10,475 nt of DNA from an uncultured Christensenellaceae bacterium (GCA_905236495.1 CAJOPV010000057.1:1-10475); one strand, 5' to 3'; counted from the stretch's first letter, positions 1 through 8,085 are shown. Notes: generated from the letters alone by a model not told the origin. Made by a program: numbers and translations.

Positions 1-705
1 CCCATCCGCCGCCTGAACGCGGTGGGCAGCGATATCCTCATCAAGAACGACCGCTATCCCCCCATCGGCGATCTGCAGTGGGTGGAAGGCTCCACCGATC
101 ACGGCCCCTCCAAGTTCTACGATATCACGGTGCTGGATAACGATATGTATATCGCCCTGGACCAGACCCGCGGACGCATTTTCGGCTACGACCCCCAGGG
201 CATCATGCTCTGGGCCTTCGGCACCAGCGGCGTTCCCTCGGAGGGGGCCTTCACCCGGGCCGTTTCCATCGAGCATATGGGCAAGGACCTGATCGTGCTG
301 GACGAGTTGACCTGCAGCGTCACGGTGTTCACGCCCACGGAATACGGCAATCTGATCTACGAAGCGTCGGAGCAATACCTGAAAGGGAATTACGACGGCT
401 CCGCCCAGACCTGGGAGAAGGTGTTGCAGCTCAACGCCAACTACAACCTGGCCTTCATCGGCATCGGGCGCTCCAAGATGCGCACCGAGAGCTACCAGGA
501 GGCCATGGATCTGTTCAAGATGGCCCATGACCGGGACAACTACGGCCGCGCCTTCCGCTACTACCGCAAGATATGGGTGGAGCAAAATATCTGGTGGGTG
601 GTGGTCGTCATCCTGGCGCTGGTGGTATTCTTCACCGTGAGAAAAACGATCCGAAAAGTAAAATGGGAGGTAGCAGCGTATGAGCATAACAGAGTCATTA
701 AATAA
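1..705 (+). CDS. NHL-propeller/TPR protein with C-terminal membrane anchor (5' partial)
   Basis: The frame is open to the left edge, so the GTG at 22 is an internal codon, not a convincing start; 234 residues are visible. Residues 1-110 read like the last blades of an NHL or other six-bladed beta-propeller, with repeated strand patterns such as YDITVLDNDMYIALDQ and GRIFGYDPQG. Residues about 115-185 look like TPR helices (EASEQYLKGNYDGSAQTWEKV, then YQEAMDLFKMAHD). Residues 198-214 (WWVVVVILALVVFFTV) form one membrane helix, followed by a basic tail (RKTIRKVK). By the positive-inside rule the propeller and TPR part should face outward, which predicts a signal peptide left of the window. The stop lies 26 nt inside the next gene, suggesting translational coupling. 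A role as an extracytoplasmic binding or scaffold subunit is inferred from domains and context; no catalytic motif is visible. Confidence 0.75.
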   Translation, partial: PIRRLNAVGSDILIKNDRYPPIGDLQWVEGSTDHGPSKFYDITVLDNDMYIALDQTRGRIFGYDPQGIMLWAFGTSGVPSEGAFTRAVSIEHMGKDLIVLDELTCSVTVFTPTEYGNLIYEASEQYLKGNYDGSAQTWEKVLQLNANYNLAFIGIGRSKMRTESYQEAMDLFKMAHDRDNYGRAFRYYRKIWVEQNIWWVVVVILALVVFFTVRKTIRKVKWEVAAYEHNRVIK

Positions 706-1363
706 CGCCGCTGTTCGCAAAGAGCATCCGCGTCTGCGCCGCTATAAAGAGACGCTCCTTTACGCCAAGTACGTGATCTTCCATCCCTTCGACGGCTTCT
801 GGGATCTGGTGCATGAGAAACGGGGCTCCCTGGCGGCGGCCCATACCTTCGTGGTGCTGTTCCTGCTGACGTATGTGCTGAGGCTGATGTACACCAGCTT
901 CCAGTTCATCACCGCCAACATCCAGTATCTGAACATCTACGAGCGCTGGGGATCTCTGCTGCTGCCCTTCCTGATCCTGTGCCTGTCCAACTGGGCGCTT
1001 TCCACCCTGTTCGACGGCAAAGGACGCTTCAAGGATATCTACATGGCGATGGCCTACGCCCTGGTGCCCTACATCATCATCCAGCTGCCGCTGATCCTGA
1101 TCAGCAACATGCTGACCTTCGACGAGGCGTCGCTCTACACGGTGCTGATTTCCGTTTCGGAAATCTGGTGCCTGTTCCTGGCCTTCGTGGCCCTGATGGA
1201 GGTTCACGATTACGGCCCGGGCAAGACCCTCATTTCCATCGTGGCGACGATTTTCGGCGCCCTGGTGATCCTGTTCCTGCTGCTGGTTTTCTTCAGCCTT
1301 CTCAGCGATGCGTTCGGGTATTTCGCCTCCATGTATCGTGAGATCGTATTCCGGCTCAGTTGA
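680..1363 (+). CDS. YIP1-family multi-pass membrane protein
   Basis: This 227-residue protein starts at an ATG about 9 nt after GGGAGG (665-670), a binding site inside the end of the previous gene. A charged N-terminus leads to the signature HPFDGFWDLVHEKRGS (about residues 35-50). Roughly five hydrophobic helices follow, near residues 55-75, 91-110, 120-145, 153-175 and 183-210. The segment LFDGKGRFKDIYMAMAYALVPYI (split here as FDGKGRFKDIYM, then AMAYALVPYI) between helices two and three is the typical Yip1 domain pattern of Firmicutes proteins. Bacterial YIP1 proteins have no settled function. Those lying beside DUF5696 and sugar ABC genes are plausible membrane partners of that complex, which is inference. 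The stop TGA at 1361-1363 runs directly into the ribosome binding site of the next gene. Confidence 0.85.
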   Translation: MSITESLNNAAVRKEHPRLRRYKETLLYAKYVIFHPFDGFWDLVHEKRGSLAAAHTFVVLFLLTYVLRLMYTSFQFITANIQYLNIYERWGSLLLPFLILCLSNWALSTLFDGKGRFKDIYMAMAYALVPYIIIQLPLILISNMLTFDEASLYTVLISVSEIWCLFLAFVALMEVHDYGPGKTLISIVATIFGALVILFLLLVFFSLLSDAFGYFASMYREIVFRLS

Positions 1364-1377
1364 GGGGGTGACGCGAT

Positions 1378-4300
1378 ATGAAAAAAGAAAGTGGCATTCC
1401 CGGAAAGCGCGTAAAGAAATCCGTCATCGTCAAGCGCATTATTGCATGCATCCTGATCCTGGCGATCCTGGGCGGGCTGTATTACCTGGGCACTCTGCTG
1501 TGGCCCCGTGAAAGCAATACCGCCGGGGAGGAAGCCAAAATTCAACGGAACACCTACGACAACAAGACCAAAGACAAGAAAATGTCCAACGAATATTTGG
1601 AGTTTTCCATGTCTCCCACCACCAGCCAGTTCACCTTAAAGGAAAAGAAGACGGGCCGGGTGTGGATGTCCAACCCGGACGCCGACAAGGGCGGCGTTTC
1701 GGAGGACCCGGGCAAGGTCGCCGTAGGCTCCTCCAAGCTCAACGATATGCGCTCCACGCTGATCGTATCCTATTCCTCCTCTTCTGCGGATAAGGATATG
1801 AACAACTGGGAGTATTCCATCGACAAGCAGGCGTATGTGATCGAAGAGGTCAAGAACGACGAGGGCGCAACCACCGAGATCCAGGTGCATTACACCATCG
1901 GTCAGGTTCAAAGCATCGTCAGCATTCCCCAGGTGCTCACCAACGAGCGCTATAACGAGATCCTCGATCGGATCAAGAATTCCGAGGACAAAAAGACGGC
2001 CCGTCTGGACAAGGCCTTTACCCCCAACTACGAAAACGCCCAGACGATCCGCGATATGGCCCTCTCCACCCGTTCGGAGCAGCGGCTGCTGGCGGCCCAC
2101 GTGCTGCGCCTGTCCATCACCATGAACGCCCTGGAGCTGGAAGAAAACGCCTGGCTTCAGGAGCTGCTGAACGATCTGGAGATCGCCTCCATCATCCCCT
2201 ACGAGCGGGAGAACGTGCAGGCCGTCATCGACGAGCACGGGGACGACCTTGCGGATCTGGAATCCTTTGCCGAGCTCGCCCTGTCCGAGGATGAGGACAC
2301 GCGCTCCCAGGCTGCGGCGCTTTTAGCCGATAAGCTCCAGGCCCTGGAAAACGGCGGCGGGGACGACGAAGCCGCGACGGAAGCCATGATCGACTGGATG
2401 ACCGAGCTGCAGGAAATGATCGAGCGCCCCAACGTGGAGCCCGTGGATCTGGAAGCCGTGGCAGCCACCGTCCGGGACCATGCCGACTTCTTCGGCGACG
2501 ATCAGGAGCAGATGGAAAGCATCCTGGAGCTGATCACCTCCGAGGAATACGCGGATAAGATGACCGCCGCCACCCTCATCAAGGACCGGGTCTCCGCCGC
2601 GGAGCTGAAAAAGCCCGCCAACGTATGGGCGGAGGAGCTTTCGGACGCCCTGGACGCCTCCGATTCCGAGGATTACGATAACAGCGCGGTCCGGGCCATG
2701 ATCGAGGCGGACGACGAAGTGCCTGAACGGAAAGAGATCCTGAACAAGGCCTTCCGGCGGGCCAAGTTCATGCGGGCCGAAGCCAAGGAAAACATCCTGA
2801 AGGCCCTGAAGGGCAGCGGCGACACCCAGGGCATCGATTACACAGACGAAGAATACCTGCGGGACGCGGAATGGGATATTTCCGGCGACTCCGGCTCCTC
2901 CATCCGCTTCAACGTGACGGTGATCTACCGGCTGGACGGCCCCGACTTCGTGGTGGAGGTGCCCTACGACCAGATCACCTACAACGCCAGCGCCCCCATC
3001 ACCTATATCAACATCCTGCCCATGTTCGGTGCGGTGGGCGCCACGGGCGGCGTCTATGAGGACGGCTTCCTCTTCGTGCCCGAAGGCGGCGGCGCGCTGA
3101 TCCGCTACAACAACGGAAAGCTGCAGCAGAACAGCTACATCGCCAATGTCTATGGCTGGGATTACGCCTCCAAGCGCTCCGAGGTCATCAGCGAAACCAA
3201 GAACGCCTTCCCGGTATTCGGCTTGACCAGCAAGGGCGGCTCCTTCATCTGCATGATCGAGGAGGGCGCCTCCTACGCCAGCATCAAGGCGGATATCAAC
3301 GGTCAGCCCGGTATCAATACCGCCTTCCATCCCAACAGCTTCAACACCGTCAGCGCCAAATACCACGTGCTGCATTCCGACCAGTACAACGTCTCGGCAA
3401 AGACCCCCAACATGGTGATCATGTATGAAAAGTCTCTGCCCCAGGAGAGCGTGGTGCAGCGCTATCGCTTCGTCAACAGCGATAACTACGTGGATATGGC
3501 AAACGCCTACGGCGACTACCTGAGGGCCAAGTATCCCGAGCTGCAGACCGCCGCCGCGGAGGACATGCCGGTGTCCGTGGAATTGGTAGGCGCCATCGAT
3601 AAGAAGGTCGTCACCGCCGGGCTGCCGGTGATGCGCGTGCTGCCCACCACCACCTTCGCCCAAATGAAATCCATCATCGACGATCTGAGCGCCGGCGGCG
3701 TATCCGCCCTGAACGTGCGGGTCTCCGGCTGGGCCAACGGCGGCATTACCCAGCACGTGCTCACCAGCGTCAACGTGGAGAGCGGCCTGGGCGGCGCCAG
3801 CGGCATGCTGGATCTGATCGCCTACGCCAAGGAAAAGGGCGTCCGCCTCTACTTTGACGGCGTCACCGCCTTCGCCTACGATACCAAGCTGTTCCAGGGC
3901 TTCACCGCCCGTTCCAACGCGGCGCGGTTCACCACCCGGGAGATCGTGGAGCTGCTGCCCTATTCCAAGATCTATTACCTGGAGGACGAAAGCCTGTCCG
4001 CCTACTACCTCACCCGCCCGGATTACGCCCAGCAAACCGCCAGCAACCTGATTGGCGCCCTGAAGGATAAGGGGGCTTACGGCGTGGCCTTCCGGGATAT
4101 CGGGCACCTGCTCAGCGGCAACTACGACCCGCAGGATACCACCACCCGGGAAGCCGTGAAGGCCATGAACGTGGAAACCCTGAAGGAAGCAAGGGAAAAT
4201 GGCGAAAGCGTGATGATCCGGGAGGGCTTTGATTACGCGGTGCCCTATGCGGACATCATCACCGATATGGACCTGAACGGCATCAGCTATTCCCTGCTGG

Positions 4301-6099
4301 ACGCTGCCGTGCCCTTCTACCAGATCGCGCTCCATGGCTCCGTCAACTACACCGGCGCCGCCCTGAACCTTTCCAGCGACTGGAAGACGGAGCTGCTGCG
4401 CTGCGCCGAGTACGGCGCCGGCCTGAACTACACCTTCATGTACGAGGATGCAAAGATTCTACAGGATACGGTGCATTCCGCGTACTACGGGGCCAGCTAC
4501 AACGCCTGGCGGGCTGAAGCCATTGAGACCGTCACCCGCTACCAGAAGGAAATGGCAGGCCTGAACCAGACCCGCATCACGGGCCATATGCTTCTGCCTA
4601 TGGAGGTCACCTTGACGGTCTATGCCGACGGCACCAAGGTGTATGTCAACTACGGCACCGAGGATTACACCCTGGACGACGGCACCCTGGTGCCCGCCCG
4701 GGATTACGCCGTCACCCGCCCCAAGGAAGGCAAAGCCGACGCCCAGGTGCAGGCCGTGTTCCTGGCGAACGGGGCCCGCAGCATCGTCAACTTCTCCGAT
4801 CAAGCTCTTTCCGCCGGGGATACCCTCATCGCTCCCTACCGCACGGTGGAGATCAAGGACGGCGAGCTCTTCGATATCGTCTTTGCCGACGGGCTGGACG
4901 GCGCGCTTGCGGAAGGCCAGCATGCCCGGGTGTATGTGAACGCCTCCGATTCCCCCGTGACCGTAAGCAACGGAAACACGGTGCCCGCTAAGGGCTACCT
5001 GCCTGTGACCGACGATACCCAGGCCGAGGCCATTTTCCTGCCGGACGGCAGCCGCATGTACGTCAACTACTCATCTGCCGCCGTGAATTACGGCTACACC
5101 TACAAGGAGGATGGCAGCGCCGATCAGGCCAAAACCCTGGCGGCTGCATCCTACGTCCGCGTCCGGGACGATGGGGAAATCGACGCCATGATCCTGCCGG
5201 ACGGCACGGTGCTTCTCATCAACTGCACCGACAGCGACGCAGCGGTGAACGGCGAAACCGTTCCCGCCAAGGGCTGGATCGCATCCAACAGCCCCGATCC
5301 CGTACAGGCGGCATTCCTCTCCGACGGCAGCCGCATGTACCTGAACCGCACCGCGGCGGATATCAAGGCCGGCGCCCGGACGGTGGGGGCCCTGAACTGG
5401 CTTTCCGTCCGGGGCGAACAGGCCCTGGATATCCTGCCCACGGGGGACGGCAGCGCGCTGTACGTCAACGCCTCCGATAGCGCCCTGCAGGCCGGCGGCG
5501 CCGAGATCCCCGCCAGGAGCAGCCTGCTCAAGCCCATCGAAGGGGACGTGGAGGTCGTCTTCCTGCCGGATGGCAGCCGCCTCTACGCCAATTACACCGA
5601 GGGCATCGTCAAGACCGATAACAGCAACAAGCGCAACCTGACCGCCGGCAATTACCTCCTGGTCACCGAGGACATCGATCTGGATATCCTGATCCTCCCC
5701 GACGCCGACCTGTGGGTAAACGCCGCCGACGGGGACATCGCCGCTTCCTCCCTCACCGTTCCCGCCAAGGGCACCGCCCGGACGGACGCCGGGGACGCGG
5801 CGGCGGAAATCGTCATCCTGCCGGACGGCTCCAGGCTTTATGTGAACCGAAGCGCCGGGCAGCTTGCCATCAACCAGGTGACGATCCCGGCGATGGCCTG
5901 GGCCCCGGATGCCGAGGCCGTGGGCGAAGCGCCCCTGCCCGAAGGGCTGGAAGCGATCCGTTACCTGAATCTGAGCAATGAGGACGCGGTCTTCGGAGCC
6001 GTCACCGTCCCCGCCGGGCAGATCATCGAGCCGGGGGCGGAGCCCATCCCGGAGGAAGCGCCCGGAGACGAAGCAACGACCACGGAAGGGGGTGTGTGA
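1378..6099 (+). CDS. Giant membrane-anchored DUF5696-like protein with glycoside-hydrolase-like core
   Basis: 1573 residues. The ATG follows GAGGGGGTG (1362-1370) at good spacing. Visible parts in order: a basic cytoplasmic N-terminus; one membrane helix (about 20-42) that anchors the rest outside; a first beta region (about 70-200) with the DUF5696-like motif KKTGRVWMSNPDAD; an acidic helical insert (about 205-484); a second beta region (about 485-720) containing FVPEGGGALIRYNNGK; a TIM-barrel-like core (about 732-1060); then about eleven C-terminal repeats of about 41 residues (1082-1545) and an acidic tail. Barrel segments include FRDIGH (D907), EDES (869-872), DMDLNG (963-968) and VPFYQIALHG (978-987), all at positions where glycoside hydrolases carry catalytic or sugar-contacting residues. 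Calling D907 catalytic is a guess. Family assignment is from recalled motifs. The protein seems much longer than ordinary members (recalled as roughly 800-1000 residues), owing to the insert and the repeats. Its substrate is unknown; the sugar importer downstream suggests a carbohydrate or glycoconjugate. Confidence 0.82.
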   Translation: MKKESGIPGKRVKKSVIVKRIIACILILAILGGLYYLGTLLWPRESNTAGEEAKIQRNTYDNKTKDKKMSNEYLEFSMSPTTSQFTLKEKKTGRVWMSNPDADKGGVSEDPGKVAVGSSKLNDMRSTLIVSYSSSSADKDMNNWEYSIDKQAYVIEEVKNDEGATTEIQVHYTIGQVQSIVSIPQVLTNERYNEILDRIKNSEDKKTARLDKAFTPNYENAQTIRDMALSTRSEQRLLAAHVLRLSITMNALELEENAWLQELLNDLEIASIIPYERENVQAVIDEHGDDLADLESFAELALSEDEDTRSQAAALLADKLQALENGGGDDEAATEAMIDWMTELQEMIERPNVEPVDLEAVAATVRDHADFFGDDQEQMESILELITSEEYADKMTAATLIKDRVSAAELKKPANVWAEELSDALDASDSEDYDNSAVRAMIEADDEVPERKEILNKAFRRAKFMRAEAKENILKALKGSGDTQGIDYTDEEYLRDAEWDISGDSGSSIRFNVTVIYRLDGPDFVVEVPYDQITYNASAPITYINILPMFGAVGATGGVYEDGFLFVPEGGGALIRYNNGKLQQNSYIANVYGWDYASKRSEVISETKNAFPVFGLTSKGGSFICMIEEGASYASIKADINGQPGINTAFHPNSFNTVSAKYHVLHSDQYNVSAKTPNMVIMYEKSLPQESVVQRYRFVNSDNYVDMANAYGDYLRAKYPELQTAAAEDMPVSVELVGAIDKKVVTAGLPVMRVLPTTTFAQMKSIIDDLSAGGVSALNVRVSGWANGGITQHVLTSVNVESGLGGASGMLDLIAYAKEKGVRLYFDGVTAFAYDTKLFQGFTARSNAARFTTREIVELLPYSKIYYLEDESLSAYYLTRPDYAQQTASNLIGALKDKGAYGVAFRDIGHLLSGNYDPQDTTTREAVKAMNVETLKEARENGESVMIREGFDYAVPYADIITDMDLNGISYSLLDAAVPFYQIALHGSVNYTGAALNLSSDWKTELLRCAEYGAGLNYTFMYEDAKILQDTVHSAYYGASYNAWRAEAIETVTRYQKEMAGLNQTRITGHMLLPMEVTLTVYADGTKVYVNYGTEDYTLDDGTLVPARDYAVTRPKEGKADAQVQAVFLANGARSIVNFSDQALSAGDTLIAPYRTVEIKDGELFDIVFADGLDGALAEGQHARVYVNASDSPVTVSNGNTVPAKGYLPVTDDTQAEAIFLPDGSRMYVNYSSAAVNYGYTYKEDGSADQAKTLAAASYVRVRDDGEIDAMILPDGTVLLINCTDSDAAVNGETVPAKGWIASNSPDPVQAAFLSDGSRMYLNRTAADIKAGARTVGALNWLSVRGEQALDILPTGDGSALYVNASDSALQAGGAEIPARSSLLKPIEGDVEVVFLPDGSRLYANYTEGIVKTDNSNKRNLTAGNYLLVTEDIDLDILILPDADLWVNAADGDIAASSLTVPAKGTARTDAGDAAAEIVILPDGSRLYVNRSAGQLAINQVTIPAMAWAPDAEAVGEAPLPEGLEAIRYLNLSNEDAVFGAVTVPAGQIIEPGAEPIPEEAPGDEATTTEGGV
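1990..2829 (+). other. Acidic all-helical insert inside the DUF5696-like protein
   Basis: Residues about 205-484 of the large protein are rich in Glu, Asp, Ala and Leu and read as amphipathic helices, unlike the beta-rich sequence on either side. A weak repeat is visible. VQAVIDEHGDD (from residue 280), VAATVRDHADFF (from 361) and VRAMIEADDEV (from 438) start successive units 81 and 77 residues apart. Within two units a second helix pair also aligns: ALSEDEDTRSQAAALLADKL (301-320) with ITSEEYADKMTAATLIKDRV (386-405). ALSTRSEQRLLAAHVLR (228-244) is a related earlier copy. The pattern suggests a HEAT/ARM-like or helical-bundle solenoid that could bind a partner. Domain limits are approximate. 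Ordinary family members probably have a shorter helical stretch here, so part of this may be ancestral. Confidence 0.55.
4621..6021 (+). repeat. About eleven ~41-residue tandem repeats coded in frame (about 125 bp each)
   Basis: Each unit contains a variant of L-P-D-G-S-R-hydrophobic-Y-V-N followed about 15-20 residues later by V-P-A-K-G. The conserved Asn of the Y-V-N motif falls at residues 1091, 1138, 1188, 1230, 1282, 1323, 1364, 1405, 1448, 1490 and 1531, so spacing is 41-43 apart from four longer steps of 47-52. The Asp of the PDG motif at 1275, 1316, 1357 and 1398 is exactly 41 apart. The first unit (YADGTKVYVNYG...VPARDY) is probably the normal C-terminal hairpin of the core domain, and the rest look like copies of it. 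Some copies retain DNA identity: GACGGCAGCCGCATGTAC occurs at 5044-5061 and 5323-5340. Predicted structure is a string of beta-hairpins, perhaps a stalk, a beta-solenoid or glycan-binding modules. Confidence 0.8.
6084..6094 (+). promoter_or_regulatory. Ribosome binding site fixing the first permease start
   Basis: GGAAGGGGGTG lies 6 nt before the ATG at 6101 and overlaps the end of the previous coding region. It favours 6101 over the in-frame upstream ATG at 5978, which would add about 41 residues of Pro/Arg/Ser-rich sequence read from another frame inside the upstream gene. Confidence 0.75.
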
Positions 6100-6100
6100 C

Positions 6101-7075
6101 ATGGCAAAGCGCAAAAAGGATAAGCGGGAGCGCTGGGGCTTCAGGGATTCCGTCACCGCGCTGCTTCCGCTGAATGAGAACTACGACACCATGCGGTCCC
6201 GCGGCGCCCGGACGGGGTACCTGTTCATCCTGCCCTTCGTGCTGGGCTTCCTGCTGTTCATGCTGACCCCGCTGATCCAGTCCGTCTGGATGAGCCTCAA
6301 CGAAGTGGTGCTGGTGCCCGGTCAGGGGTATCAGCTCACCTGGAACAACTTTCAGAATTACAAATACGCCATGGGGGTCGATCCCTACTTCAGCCAATAC
6401 CTGGTGGAGGAAAGCGGGCGCATGGCCATCAACGCCACTGCGACCCTGGTGATGGCCTTCGTCATCGCGGTCATCCTGAATCAGAAGTTCAAGGGCCGCA
6501 CCCTGGCCCGGGCCATCTTCTTCCTGCCGGTGATCCTGGCCTCCGGCGTGCTGCCCGGCGTGGAAAACCAGCTGACCTTCAATATGATGCAGGGCGTATC
6601 GGATGAGATCGCCGCCCAGTCCGGCGTGAATATCTCCGCCGCGCTGCAGAACCTGCTTTCCATTTCCGGCATCGGCAGCGGGGTGTTCGACCTGCTGTTC
6701 CAGATGATCGACGCCATTTACGATATCATCATGGCCTGCGGCATCCAGATCATCGTGTTCCTCTCCGGCCTGTCCGCCATCTCCCCCTCCCTGTACGAGG
6801 CGGCGGACGTGGAGGGCTGCACCGCCTGGGAAGCCTTCTGGAAGATCACCTTCCCCATGGTGAGCCCGCTGCTGCTGGTAAACGCCATTTACACCGTCAT
6901 CGACTTCTTTATGAAAAACGACAACCAGGTCATGGAGTGGATCAACACCCAGTTCACCCGCACCCGCTACGGCGAAAGCACGGCGGAAAGCTGGATCTAC
7001 TTCGGCGTGGCGCTGGCCTTCATCGGCATCGCGTCCTTTATCATCAGCAGGATGGTGAAACAGTATGACAGCTAA
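6101..7075 (+). CDS. Carbohydrate ABC transporter permease (CUT1, MalF/LplB-like)
   Basis: A 324-residue inner-membrane subunit of a binding-protein-dependent sugar importer. After a basic N-terminus, the first helix (about 40-62, YLFILPFVLGFLLFML) and the PLIQSVWMSLNE segment are typical of the MalF/UgpA side of CUT1 systems. Further helices lie near 110-128, 135-151, 206-226, about 250-270 and about 300-318. The EAA loop that docks the ATPase is clear: LYEAADVEGC at 231-240, then WKITFPMVSP. The loop between the third helix and the EAA region (about 152-205) is long and contains an amphipathic stretch, making the protein somewhat larger than usual. Only 1 nt separates its ATG from the upstream stop, and it overlaps the next gene by 11 nt. 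No ATP-binding subunit is visible; related systems use a shared MsmX-type ATPase, so that is inferred here. Substrate unknown. Confidence 0.92.
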   Translation: MAKRKKDKRERWGFRDSVTALLPLNENYDTMRSRGARTGYLFILPFVLGFLLFMLTPLIQSVWMSLNEVVLVPGQGYQLTWNNFQNYKYAMGVDPYFSQYLVEESGRMAINATATLVMAFVIAVILNQKFKGRTLARAIFFLPVILASGVLPGVENQLTFNMMQGVSDEIAAQSGVNISAALQNLLSISGIGSGVFDLLFQMIDAIYDIIMACGIQIIVFLSGLSAISPSLYEAADVEGCTAWEAFWKITFPMVSPLLLVNAIYTVIDFFMKNDNQVMEWINTQFTRTRYGESTAESWIYFGVALAFIGIASFIISRMVKQYDS

Positions 7076-8072
7076 AACAGAAATGCTCCCCAGGGAGAAG
7101 AAAGTTTCCGCCAACAAGAAAAGCGGCGGGTACGTTTTCAAGAACGGCGTCAAAAAGTGGACGGTCTCCATCGTTCGGGGGCTGCTGCTCTTCGGGCTGT
7201 GCTTCATGATCATCCAGCCTATGCTGACCCGCTTCGGCATCAGCCTGATGGAGGAAAAAGACCTGTACGATTCCACCATCGTGCTCCTGCCCCGGAACGT
7301 GACGCTGGATAACTACAAGATCGTCTTCGATCTGACGACCTTCCCCCGGTCCATGATCAACACGCTGTGGACCTCGCTGCTGGTAAGCCTTCTGCAGGTC
7401 GCCGCCTGCACGCTGGTGGGCTACGGCTTTGCCCGGTATGAATTCCCGCTGAAGCGCTTCTGGTTCGGCTGCGTGGTGCTTTTGATCGTCATTCCGCCCC
7501 AGACCATCGCCACCCCGCTGTACATGAATTTCCGCTACTTCGATGTGCTCGGCATCTTCAAGGCCTTGACCGGGGATTCGCTGAATCTGCTGAGCAATAT
7601 CACCCCCTACCTGCTCATGAGCGTCACCTGCATGGGCTTAAAAGACGGCCTGTACATCTATATGCTGCGGCAGTACTTTAACGGCATCCCCAAATCCCTG
7701 GAGGAGGCGGCGTATGTGGATGGCTGCTCCACCCTTCGCACCTTCAGCACCATCATGCTGCCCGACGCCATGCCCACGGTGCTCAGCTGCTTCCTGTTTT
7801 CCTTCGTGTGGCAGTGGACGGACCTGTTTTACACCCGCAATTTTATCAGCAAAAGCATGCCCGTCTATTCCACGGAATTAAGCTCCATCCTCACCCGCAT
7901 GAGCCGCTATTTCTCCGCCGACGCCGAAAAGGCGGTCATCGTGCCCCCGGCCCGGCAGCAGCAATTGGTATCCATCGGCGTGCTGATCTGCTGCATCCCG
8001 CTGATCATCCTCTACATTTTTACTCAAAGAACTTTTGTTGAAAGTATTGCAATGTCGGGCTCAAAGGAGTAA
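7065..8072 (+). CDS. Carbohydrate ABC transporter permease (CUT1, MalG-like)
   Basis: The 335-residue second permease. It starts at the ATG inside the end of the previous gene, with a weak AGGATGGTG binding site (7049-7057), so translation is probably coupled. A long basic N-terminus precedes the first helix (about 39-57). The segment RNVTLDNYKIVF and the following helix block RSMINTLWTSLLVSLLQVAA are typical of MalG-type proteins. The EAA loop is IPKSLEEAAYVDGCS (208-222), followed by LRTFSTIMLPDAMPTVLSCF. The C-terminal QRTFVESIAMSGSKE matches the usual MalG-family ending (QR-aromatic-VEGI-x-x-SGxKG). It should form a heterodimeric channel with the preceding permease and receive substrate from the binding protein downstream. 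The last 50 bases are clearly more AT-rich than the rest of the gene. Sugar specificity cannot be read from the sequence. Confidence 0.93.
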   Translation: MTAKTEMLPREKKVSANKKSGGYVFKNGVKKWTVSIVRGLLLFGLCFMIIQPMLTRFGISLMEEKDLYDSTIVLLPRNVTLDNYKIVFDLTTFPRSMINTLWTSLLVSLLQVAACTLVGYGFARYEFPLKRFWFGCVVLLIVIPPQTIATPLYMNFRYFDVLGIFKALTGDSLNLLSNITPYLLMSVTCMGLKDGLYIYMLRQYFNGIPKSLEEAAYVDGCSTLRTFSTIMLPDAMPTVLSCFLFSFVWQWTDLFYTRNFISKSMPVYSTELSSILTRMSRYFSADAEKAVIVPPARQQQLVSIGVLICCIPLIILYIFTQRTFVESIAMSGSKE

Positions 8073-8085
8073 AATAATACCGTAA

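Noticed and set aside
22..24. GTG at 22 as the true start of the first gene
   Set aside because: The frame is open to the window edge, the visible part begins in the middle of a propeller-like domain, and no signal peptide is present.
2323..4335. A 670-codon open frame on the minus strand opposite the large protein
   Set aside because: It mirrors the real gene. Strong GC bias at third positions removes stops from the opposite strand; its translation is rich in Gly, His, Val and Asp without recognisable domains, and it has no convincing ribosome site.
5978..6100. Upstream start for the first permease giving 365 residues
   Set aside because: The extra residues are Pro/Arg/Ser-rich readout of the upstream gene in another frame, whereas the ATG at 6101 has a ribosome site and a typical basic permease N-terminus.
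5071..7279. Long minus-strand frames (5071-6156 and 6023-7279) opposite the repeat array and the first permease
   Set aside because: Low-complexity Gly/Asp/His/Gln-rich translations without domains, lying against well-supported plus-strand genes.
8035..8080. Possible promoter from the AT-rich end of the second permease (TTGTTG/TTGAAA and TAATAC)
   Set aside because: The boxes do not fall at 16-18 nt spacing from each other, so I could not support a sigma-A promoter.
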